In this document: positions 49,701 to 59,776 of the stretch, one piece after another
Layout: each line of letters starts with the position of its first letter
Position numbering within the stretch: the stretch's first letter is position 1
DNA from: Parascedosporium putredinis
Taxonomy: Eukaryota > Ascomycota > Sordariomycetes > Microascales > Microascaceae
Assembly: GCA_949357655.1 (NCBI GenBank)
Contig: CASHTG010000007.1
Span: forward strand, 186,001-250,000
Direction: 5' to 3'
Length of the DNA: 64,000 nt
Position numbers and translations under genes: made by a program
Notes under the pieces: model-generated
Database searches by the model: none
Seen by the model: only the letters and a program-made list of their open reading frames with translations
Told to the model about the DNA's origin: nothing

Positions 49701-52700
49701 TTTCTGGCGGACCAGGGTCAGTCTCCTTTCTCAGACCATCGGGCTGCTGTCTGATTTTGACAACGTTTGCGCTCGCCAAAGACAAGAGGCCTGTCTTGGC
49801 AGACACCTGTTGGTGTTCCAGCTCGACCAGGGAGCCGCGCACGTCATTCTCCATCAAAAGGCGCTCCGTATCTGTCGGGGTATGCGAGTCCTTGCAGTAG
49901 TGGCACCGCTTCTCCAATCCGCACCAAACACGAACCGTATCCCCTCCACACCCTGACGCGAGTGCCCTGAAATAAAGAATCCTCGAGTCGCTTTCGCTGC
50001 GCTCCACACAAAGGGGCGGCGCCAAGCTCGTTCGATGACCATGCCAGCATTCTCTCACATCCCCTTCCCCTTCCCCCTCCGAACGGAACGGAGCCCTCCA
50101 CCCTAGCTCCACCCATACGAGGGAAAAGATTGAAAAACTGGCTGGCAGGGGCGGCGGAAACCGCTCCTTTGTTATGCTGGTGGGTTTTTGTTTTTCTTCT
50201 TCTGTTTGTTTCCTTGATCTTTTCCCATAATTGTGGGAGATGAAGAGGGGCGGAGTCGCCTGGAATGCCGTTTAAGCGAACCTACACCCGATTCCGCTTG
50301 TGAAGAGGGCAAACGGTGAATTCAAGGCGGGGGTTTTCTTTTTCTTTTTTCTTTTCCCTTTTCCTTTTCTGTTTTGTTTTTCTTTCCGCCTCCTCTCTTC
50401 TAGGAATCCAGTTTTACTCTTTTTTTCTTTCTTTCTTTCTTTTTTCTTCTTTTTCTTTTCTTTCATCTACCCAGTGATATTTCTCCAGGGTGCCGGCTAT
50501 CCATCTCTATGACCAGGTAATTCAAGTGGTGATTGTATAATTTTCAAGAACTGGGGACCCTCGGCATCAGGAGGCTATTGTCCCTTTCTTTTTCCTTTTT
50601 CCTTTTTCTCTTTTCTTTTTCTTCCTTAGCTCCCCTGCTGCCCCGTCCGGGATCTCCGTTGACCGAGCAAGCTTGGCCGATGTAATATTATTGCCGTGTT
50701 TCCTAGTGGTGCCACACCGAAATCCGCGCTTGAGAGTCCCCATTGCGAGGGATGCACAAAATCGCTCCCCATCGCTCTGACCTCACAAGACTTGGAAGAA
50801 GAAAAAAAAGGCACGACTCAACTTTGTGGCTCCAAGACCGTCGAGCCTTCTTCAAGACAAAGAGCAAGGCAGAGACTTACCCGCTCGATCCGTTCGCCGT
50901 GCCCCGCTCTCCCCTGGCCCTCCTTCCTTCTTCGGGCGTTCCACGCAAGCCGACTGGCTCAAGGGAAAGAGCCTCCCCACCCTTTAGGATCGAGCGAAAA
51001 GCCATGGCCAAAGTCAAATGTCTCACAAGAGGCGATCGTCGGTGGAGACGAACACGTGCAGGGAGTCAAAAGAGAGACATAGCCTGGTCAATCGGGAGAA
51101 CGAGCAAGGAGCGAAATAAAGGACAGAGGCGAACGAGAGACATTTGCCCCTGCGTTGACAGGCGACACGACAGATTAGCTTATTCTTCAACTCGCCGAAT
51201 GGCTCACCGGCCACCGGTGGGCCTTGAGGCTGAGAGGAGCCAACACTCTGGAAAAGCGAAAATAGTCCTGATCCACATAGTCAACTCTCCAATGTCTTTC
51301 CCAGTTTTCTGGGACTATGGAACGTTTCTCCTAGCGTAGGCATTGGAAGCTAGTTCGTCGGAACATTTAGTAGGAAGCAAAAATAACAAGGCGATCAAGG
51401 CACTTGAAAACCAAATGATACTACAGAGAATTAAGGGTGGGGGAGAGGCAAAAATCCTGGTAGTATTCTTCCGATGCGGTCCGCTTTTTGCAAACGCGCA
51501 TGAAAACTCGTATCCCGAGGGGCCTTGTCAACCGATGACGATCTTTTCCTCCCTCAGCCCGCGTCGGGGTAGGGCTGGCCGTGGAGCCAAGTGCAAGGGG
51601 CCGCCGTCGTTTGAGAATACGACGCTCTCGCGATGGATAGTCTCGGGTCCTGCGAAAGAGCTTGGGCCTTGAAAGGCGACGATCGAGGAACGCAGTTGGC
51701 CGGAATCCTACCGAACGCGCGGACAGGCAAATGAAAAACAAGAGAATAAGAATAAAAATAAAAATGAGATGAAATGAGGAGACACAAGGTTGTCCACCAA
51801 AGGCTTTTTCCCATCTCGATCGCGCCAGTTGATTCACGGAGCCACGCCCAGTCGGCCAATTGTGCCGCTCATCCACAATGGTTTTTTTTTTTGGCACTGA
51901 GGCGCAGAGAAAGGCGAGAGAAGAATCTGTCAAGTCAATGGCCATAGAAATTGCAAACACTCACAATGCTCAATGTGTAAACAGTCTTCTTCAACTCCGC
52001 ATGAGCAATAGACGCACCGAAGCCGACACATCCGGTCCACCCGTCGTTTGGTGAATCGTGCGCGCTTGATCAGTGCAGATGCTGTCTTAACTTATTTGCC
52101 TAGGATCCACTGGCTCAGCCTCATCTGAGCTGGCTGGCCACAGGATTCTCTGCTGCTGCACCATTTGAAGTCTGGCGCTTGCAAACTCGTACCTAGTTGA
52201 TTCGATGGGCTCCCTCCAGTGCTGCAAGCAACAAGTCAACCGCTCCCTACCAAAAGGGGGACAAAGGGGAGGGGGATAGTCACCTGAAATCAACGTTGGG
52301 TCGGCCCGGCCTAACTCGACCTGAAGGCAGCCATGGGCCAAAAACCACACCAACGCGAACCCACTCCGCTCTGTCGACACCGGCAAAAGGCCCTCTCAGC
52401 CCCATTTCCCTCAATTAACCTTTTGGTTGCTTTGTGACTCTGCCACCACCCAGTCGAACCAGCTGTGGCGGGTGCCGCTGCCCATTGGGAGGGGGAGGGT
52501 ACTAGCAATCAAATCCCGGCGAGGTCCACCCCAGTAACCACCGCAATGTTGTATGCTCAGCGACAATCTCACCTACGGGAGTACTGCTGACGACAGCCTC
52601 AATTTTGGCGAGACGCAGAGCGAGAGCACATGCTGTCGACAAGTCCTTTTGTCGTGCCGCCTTCCTTTTCGGAATCGCTCGATTCGTGCGCCGCATTCCC

Positions 52701-53664
52701 TTGTTCGGCCAATTCTTCCCTCGTTCGTGCATCGCCTCCTGCCCGTGCTCCCTCCCAATCCGGGACTATCCATATTACTCGATTCCGTCCAACAAGGGGA
52801 ATCAATTGAATTTGGCCGGTTTAAATCGTTGCTTGAAGTACTCAGTAAAAATAATAAAATTCAAACAAAGCATCAGCCTTTATGACGAGAATCACGCCTT
52901 CTCCGCCTTGTCCCCACGTTGATCTTCTTCTTCTCTGATTTTCCCATTCTTGGCAGAGCGTCAGCGGCTATCCTTTCCTTTTTCCACCCTTCTTCAGTCG
53001 TGCAACTCGCTGCGTCGTCACCCTCACTTTCCTTACTTTTTTATTCTGCTCCTTCGCCCACCTGGCCTTTCTTGGCGCAGCCAACGACAGTGCATCGTCC
53101 TTTTTCACTTTCGGGGCTTCGTCGCGGACTGTGGAGGGAAAACAATTAAAACTATCGAATCCCCGCAGTTCCTATCCCCTCTAGGTGCCTCTCGCTTTTC
53201 CCTGTAGGACCAGACCCCTGGTAGATCGCTCGCTTCCGCCCTGCAGCTTCCACCAGGCCAAGCACCCCTCCACGAACTCAGGAACGATTGAAGAGATCGA
53301 CAACGAAGAGCTCAATATTTGGCATCAAAACCCTAATTTTTGGGGATTCAAAAAACTACAATTAATTGATATTGACAGTCACAAGGGATCAGTTACCTTG
53401 GAGGCACGTTTAGTCCAGGCGCTATTGGTCGTTAGAGCGGGAGCTCCCCATCGAATCAACCACTATTAAGCCCCTGAAAAGTTAAGCTTCCAGCCAAGGA
53501 CTTGGCTTGGACCACCCGCGCCGCGCGAGTACCACCACAGCCCCCAAGGCAGAAAATAAAAACTACCCCCGAAAAAAACTCCCCGAGACAACCTCACCTT
53601 CTCCGCCTCACCCGCACTCCAGGTCTCTTCTCCTCAAGACAGGTCTCTTCCTCCCCCAGACGCC

Positions 53665-54832
53665 ATGTCTCAACTCAACTACAACTCCGACTCCTTGGGC
53701 AAGGGCGATGCCGCCGCGCGCTCCGCCACCAAGCAGCGCCGACGACGCCTCGCCTTCATCATCGCCGCGGTGATTGTCATTATCGGCCTCGGTCTAGGAC
53801 TTGGACTTGGCCTCGGTCTGCGAAAGGGCGACGACGACGACGACGGCGACGATGGCGACGACACCACCGACGACGGCACCGACAGGGGCGCCAACCGCAC
53901 CACGATGTGGAATCCCTCGGTCGGTGACTCGTGGCAGATTATCCTCCTCAAGCCCCTCGACACCTCGGTGGACCTCGAGCCGGATGTGGAGGTCTACGAC
54001 CTGGACCTGTTCAACAACGAGGCTACCGTGTTCGACGACCTGCACGCCAAGAACAAGAAGGTCATTTGCTACTTCAGCGCCGGCTCGTGGGAGAACTGGA
54101 GGGACGACAAGGACAAGTTCGAGGACAGCGATCTCGGCTCCACGCTCGATGGGTGGCCCGACGAGAAGTGGTTGAAACTCAGCAGCGACAACGTGCGCTC
54201 CATCATGGCCGAGAGGATCAAGCTGGCGAGCCGCAAGGGCTGCGACGCCATTGACCCGGATAATGTTGACGGATACGTAAGTTGAGCCTCCCTTGCCGAT
54301 ACGGGTCCTGCGCAAGCTATTTTTTTCTTTTTGTTTCTCCACACCTTTCCCCACGCGAAGGAGTTTGCCTATGGCCAACCTACCTACCATAGCCGTCTGT
54401 CCATTAGTGCTAACGTAGTTCCCCCTCCAGGAAAACGACAACGGCCTCGGTCTCACCGAAGAGGACTCCATTGACTTCATGAAGTTCCTCTCCGAGGAAG
54501 CCGCCAAGTACAACATGTCGACGGGTCTCAAGAACGCCGGCTCCATCATCGACCGCTCCCTGCCCTACGTCGCCTTCTCGGTCAACGAGCAGTGCGGCGA
54601 GCACGACGAGTGCGAGACGTTTGAGGCCTTTATCGAGGACAAGAAGCCCGTCTTCCGCATCGAGTACCCCAAGGAGGACCTCACCGACGAGGCGCGCATT
54701 GCCGCCGTCTCCAAGCAGAGGTGCGATGCCGCGGGTGCCTCGGCGTTTAGCACGGTACTGAAGAACATGAACCTCGACGGTTGGGTCGAGTATTGCGATG
54801 GCGATACATACGATACCTCCATCGTCAGCTAA
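53665..54832 (+). CDS. ega3: Ega3-type endo-alpha-1,4-galactosaminidase (GH114)
   Basis: Glycoside hydrolase of the GAG pathway that cleaves alpha-1,4-galactosamine-rich stretches of the polymer. Two exons: 53665-54276 and 54431-54832. Type II membrane topology: short cytoplasmic tail with RRRR stop, transmembrane segment FIIAAVIVIIGLGLGLG, then an acidic DDDDDGDDGDD linker. The catalytic TIM barrel starts at MWNPSVGDSWQI and shows KKVICYFSAGSWENWR, CDAIDPDNVDGYENDNG (catalytic Asp region), GLKNAGSI and VFRIEY (catalytic Glu region), ending near NLDGWVEYC. About 337 aa, the family length. The reading frame is intact, unlike most other genes here. The Met at 53665 opens the tail right after a pyrimidine-rich leader. 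It is divergent from agd3 across the desert and converges on sph3. Confidence 0.92.
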
Positions 54833-56769
54833 ACTACTCCCTTTTCCATGTCACTCTCACACACGCTCACACACACTCTCTAACTCCAACTCTCTCACTC
54901 TCTCTCTTTTCCCTCTTCTCCTATCCTCCCTCTCACGCACGAAACGCATACTCTTCCGACCTTTCGTCCTTACAAGTTTTAAATTGTCACTACATAACTA
55001 GACTTTTTTTCTTTTCTTTCTCCACCTCATTGTCCTTCCCACTTGACATTTTTGGGGAGCCATCTCTCATTCAGACTCTTTTTTCTTTTTTTTTCTTGTA
55101 CAGCGCTGGCATTCATTCAATTCACTGTTGTCACTTTTCTTCTTCTTGGCATGGAAGGATTCGGCACTTTGCTCATCTTGGACAAGGGGGTGGGAGGGAG
55201 ATAGGGGGCGGAGGCGACGAGTCTTTTTTTTTAACGGAGCCAGCGCATAATGGCCCACCTCGACCTTGTACAAGTAGTGTAGTTACTCGATCTTATTAAT
55301 AGGCTAATTTACACAAGAAAATCGAGCTGAACCAATTGCCCCGAACACGCATCATTCCATCATCGAGTCTCTCGTTCCACCAATGGACCCAGGGCAGGGC
55401 ATCCATACTTGTAATACAATTCCACTCCTTCCGAGTCTGCGTGCACTTTGTATCTTCTGATGGGGCCCCGTGCCTGATTTTCGAAGCAGTGCAAATCCAC
55501 GCGAACCGAAGCCCACATATCATAGCATAAAACGATCCTCACCTACCCTTCTTCCTCTCCCAATGGACCTTGCTTAAGCATCAGCCCCGCGACGATCTAC
55601 AATAAAAAGAAAAACCCCTTTGAAAGGGATAAAAAGAAATAAGAAAAAGAAAGAAATGGAAAAAAACTCGGTAACGAAGGCGTTATGATTTCCCAAAAGC
55701 TCTCGTTCCCCCTCCCCCCTTCCGCCCCGCCATCAATGCCCATCAACTAGCTCGCCCGACCTCGTGTTTGCTCCAGGATCCGTGGGTCTCCGTGCTCCCC
55801 TCGAGCTGAGTCCCCACGGGCGCCTTGGTACCTGAAACCACCCATCCAACCATCCCACACTACCACTACCACTGCCACTACCACCAGCTCCCGAAAGTCC
55901 CATCCATCGTAATTCACGTTAAAGAAAGGGGAAAAAAATGGTGTGGGTGCCAAAAATACAAGTCTCTCACGAAGCGGCCCGTTGGCTGATCTACATGTGC
56001 TTGTAGGGATACGGGGAGTTTCTGTAAGTATCCGAAACCGACGGACTTGCCTTGGTATCTTGGCGAACAGCTGGCTGGCTGTGCGCAAGAGTTCGTGGCA
56101 CACAGGTACAGGCAGGTGGCCAAGAGAGGACGACAAGGAACATGGCAAGAAAACACAAACACCGCAGAACAAGAAAGAGGAAAAACCAGGTATTGATCCG
56201 TGGTACGGCTTGGCAGCGGGAGTATGGGCGCCGAGAGCTGTCTTTGCAGTCCTTTTGTTACAAGCGCTGGAGATCCCGTCCCATCACACTGGTTCAAAAG
56301 ACTTGGTAGTCAAAAAGAATAGAGACATGGATGTCCTTGTCCATGTCGATCAATTTTTCTATCTGATTAATACCCAACCAAACCAATGCGGACGGTACAT
56401 GTAGTATTATTGCAAGTCCCCCAAGCGCTTTTATCCCGGAATAGTTTTGTTCTCAAAGAAAAGAAAATATGACAAAAAGAATAGAGACCAAACAAAGAGC
56501 GGCGCACTGCCTTATGCTAAACCTGGAATATTAAAAACGCCTGGGTCAAATGTTTTGAAGCGAAATACCCGACAAAAGAAAGACACCCGAAAGATGGGAT
56601 TTGATGTGGTTGTGCAGGGGGAAGAGATCAAGGAAATAAAAAAAAAAAAAAAAAAAAAGACAAAGAAAGGCCAAGGAATAGAAGATAGGACCATTAGAAG
56701 CGTTGCCTAGAACATGAAGGCGGGATGAGAAAGAGAAATTGGGCAAGATGGAAATCCGTGTATGATCCA
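54833..56769. other. Convergent intergenic region between ega3 and sph3
   Basis: No gene. A CT/CA-rich stretch at 54855-54910 and an A20 run near 56639-56658. Expected to contain both 3' UTRs. Confidence 0.5.
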
Positions 56770-58116
56770 TCATTCCTCGTGTATCACATCCGCACAAGGG
56801 AAAACGTAGTCCACATACTCCCGCCACCAGCAGGGCCATCTCGAATACCCCCGCCAATCTGGTCCGTGAGGAACTGGCCGCAGACCCCCGCATCCCGAAT
56901 CGCCTCAACCAGAGGCTCCACGGACTGGGGCCCAGCTTCTGAGGGTGGGCATGTGTGCATCATCACGACCGTCTTTTGTCGTCTCGATCGACCGCCAACA
57001 GTCTCAAGGAACGATTGCTTGGTCTCATCCCAATGCGTAAGCGACTGTTCAAAGCCAACAATGTAGTTGGCAAGGTCATAGTACCGCGCATCGACAGCGA
57101 CGCCCGGGTTCAGCATGACCAGGCCGTTGGCACCGCTCTTGGCCCCGCGAAGTAGACGGCGAGCGCACCGCGTCAGGCGCGACATGTAGGCCAAATCGGC
57201 CAGGTCTGACGGCGCCTCGTCGAAAAAGATGCCGTCAACCCTAATGCGCGCCGACTCACCGGCCGTCGCGTCACCTTCGCCAATATCTCCGGGGCGGAAG
57301 GTGTCGCGCGAAGCCCAAGCAGCGTATTCGCCAATATCCTTCTCCACGGCGGCAGCGTTTCGCTTGCCATAGGTTACGTGGACGTAGCCAAGCACCGTGA
57401 CGTTGGGAAGAGCTGCGAGGCGGCGGAGAGCGTTGACATAGTTGGCATCGGGCAGAGGCGTAGGTCCGGGCCCATTGTAAGGGTTGATGATTGCGTGAAA
57501 GTACGAGGTCGGATGAGCAAGGGCGGCCTCTACCAGGGGCTCCCAGGCACCCGGGTCTGGGTAAATGTACAGCGGAACGCAGACAAAAGGTGAAGTGGGA
57601 GACTGGTCGGGCAGGGGTGATGCCCGACGCCGGGGGTAACACCGTGGACTGAGGAGGCGGCGCTGTGGGTGGCCGTTGGTGGTGTCGAGAGACCCGACCA
57701 CGATACCGTCCTGCTCTCAGCATCAAAGCACGGGAAGGCCGGGCCAGGGAACTCCGAGTCGGCGGTGCCACTGGAGCTGGGCGTACCGCGGTCGCCCGAC
57801 GAAGTATGAGAAGGATTAGACATGAAGAGAGGCAGGGGGTGTCCAGGGTGAGTTCAAGCTGTTGCAGGGCGGCGGTGGTAGGGAGGGCAGGTGGAAGCAG
57901 GGAGAAGCGGTGGACAGAGTGTACGGATTGCGTAGACTGAGTGGATTTTGTGGCGTAGGTAGCGGAGGATGCAGGTCGTGAGCTTGATTGTGAGCTCTTG
58001 GGCGATGTTACGCTCTGCTGATGCTCCTGGCGTTGTCGATGTTGGTCCTGCTGTTGGTTCTGCTTATTCCGGCGATGGACGAGCCGGGAGACCAGGGAGG
58101 AGATTCTGGAAGGCAT
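56770..58116 (-). CDS. sph3: Sph3-type spherulin-4-like glycosidase (GH135)
   Basis: Glycoside hydrolase needed for galactosaminogalactan production; cleaves N-acetylgalactosamine-containing stretches. The catalytic domain is clear: FVCVPLYIYPDPGAWEPLVEAALAHP, FHAIINPYNGPG, LPNVTVLGYVHVTYG, VDGIFFDEAPSDL (acidic active-site residues), NGLVMLNPGV, FEQSLTHW and GVCGQFLTDQIGGG. The C-terminus changes frame in the C/G run 56848-56852 and then reads YSRWPCWWREYVDYVF to a stop at 56770. The N-terminal part (58116 to about 57650) is Ser/Thr/Gln-rich, begins MPSRISSLVSRLVHRRNK and passes through more than one frame before the catalytic domain, so the 5' structure is unreliable. I could not place the membrane anchor seen in Aspergillus Sph3 with confidence. 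Confidence 0.88.
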
Positions 58117-58890
58117 GATTGATGTGCCTTTGGGCCCAAAGGGACGTTACCTGAAGAGGAAATAGCGGGGCGGCACAAAAACCCCTGTCCAAGGGCGGTG
58201 TGCGTGTTTGAGTGCGTGCGAGGACGCTTGCGTCGACCAGCAACGCCAAGAGGGATAATACCCAGCCGATCAGAAAGAGCCTAGTAGACCCAAAAATTGG
58301 GCGAACCGTGGTTTGGCACGTTCCTCAGGTTTGGTTATTTTAGGCTCACCAGAAAGCTGCAGCGGGCGTGTTTAGGCGGATGCAACCCTAAAAGGTAGTC
58401 AAGACGTGCAAAAAAAAAAGATGGTCAAGGTCTCAGGGCGAAGCCGACTTTTCCGTGTTAATGGTTTTGACGCTGTTTGAGTGGTAGGAATCCGAAGAGA
58501 GAGAGTGTGTGTGACGGCGCAGCGTGGGGTTGATCTGGCAGAAGTGAATGACTGGAATGTCTCGGTTTCAAACCGTCGATGCCGTAGGGTTCCCTTCTTC
58601 CCGTCTGATGTGAGAGTGCTCAGCAGAAAAGTCAACAGGACCAAGGCTGCAGACCGAGTGATGCTCGTTGTGGGTAATGGCAAGGGTGTTGACTGGAGGC
58701 GCAGTGAAGGGGGGTTGCTCCACAAGGTGCTATTGTGCTTGAATGGCGTGGTTAGGAGAAATAAGCACGATTCTGTTGGCCGATGGGCGTTCTTGGAACC
58801 TTGTCGCAAGGTAGGAGTCGAAATCCGGGTGGAAGGTGGGATTGAGTCTAGTTGACCGGTGCTAGACACATGCGAGAATGGAACGTCTGC

Positions 58891-58932
58891 TGTATATGTA
58901 TGTGTATGTGTATGTGCGTGCGTGCGTGTGTG
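58891..58932. repeat. TG-rich microsatellite (TGTATG/TGCG)
   Basis: Alternating pyrimidine-purine tract of about 42 nt upstream of sph3. Confidence 0.75.
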
Positions 58933-59719
58933 AGATGTGGTAAGGGTCGGAATGTGTCTTCAGGTTGCGTTGGGTGTTAGGGGTGGCATGGGAGCAAGGT
59001 AGGATGACAGGATGGAAGAGTTGTAGTCCGGCGACGATGTCTTCCAGCGAAGCTGTTTGGAGCTTGGAGCTTTCGATACGCTGCTATCCAATGGTCGTGA
59101 CCCAAGCTGGCGGTTCCCGGGTATCGGAGGATTCAAAGACCAGACGGATGATGCGGCCGGAGCTTGAGACGGCGATGTGGGAAGCCAGATAAGGGGTATC
59201 TCGCAAGCAAGATAGTGAGGAAGCAAACACCAAAGGTCCGGCAAGAAAAGGTGAAAGGAAAGGAAGCCCAAGGGAGAGTGCAAAGGGCAAAGGAGAAAAC
59301 CAAAAGAAGAGGTTAGAGGGAGGAAAGGAAAAAACGAGTTGGGAGAGCAGAGGAGGATAACAAGGGTCGAACGGTAGAAGAGGTTGGCAGTGTCTAGTGT
59401 ACTGATGTGTCGCAAGAAAGGGAAAGGAGCAACGAAACATGCAGGGAGTAGGTCAGGTCAGACTAGGGCGATGATGAGCTGGCCCGGGTGAGGAAGGGAA
59501 GGAGAGACTAAGATTCTTTTGTTCTTTTTTCCTAATTCATCGCCTCACCCCCGGTCCGCTTTTCGTTCATCTTTCCCTCTTTGCTCCTCCACAAGTGAAA
59601 TACCCGAGCCAAAAGGCCAAGAGCTAAAAACCCACGACCGAAACTTTTTGCCTTTCCCTTCCTCGCGGAGGGGAGTGTGCGTCTCGGGAAGGGGCTGAGT
59701 GGAGGACGAGGAAAGGAAC

Positions 59720-59776
59720 AGGCAGGCACAAGCACAAGCACAGGCACAGGCACAAGCGGAAGGCACAGGTACAGGA
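59720..59776. repeat. Hexamer repeat (CAGGCA/CAAGCA)n
   Basis: About eight units of a CA-purine-GCA hexamer. Codes only Gln/Ala or Cys/Ala low complexity. Confidence 0.75.

Larger units (their letters stand above)
42778..53664. other. 10.9-kb gene desert between agd3 and ega3
   Basis: No supportable gene on either strand. Frames are short or composed of Lys/Glu or Phe/Ser low complexity. The region is studded with homopurine/homopyrimidine tracts: G/A-rich 43080-43110 and 43365-43410, T21 at 44041, (TTTC)n near 47285, pyrimidine 47510-47600, purine 49085-49210 and 49555-49700, pyrimidine 50330-50470. The frame 45839-46276 + (MWAQPVDSGYWNTGADVELDL) is the most protein-like but has no further support. 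The ~450 bp before ega3 are likely leader. Confidence 0.5.
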
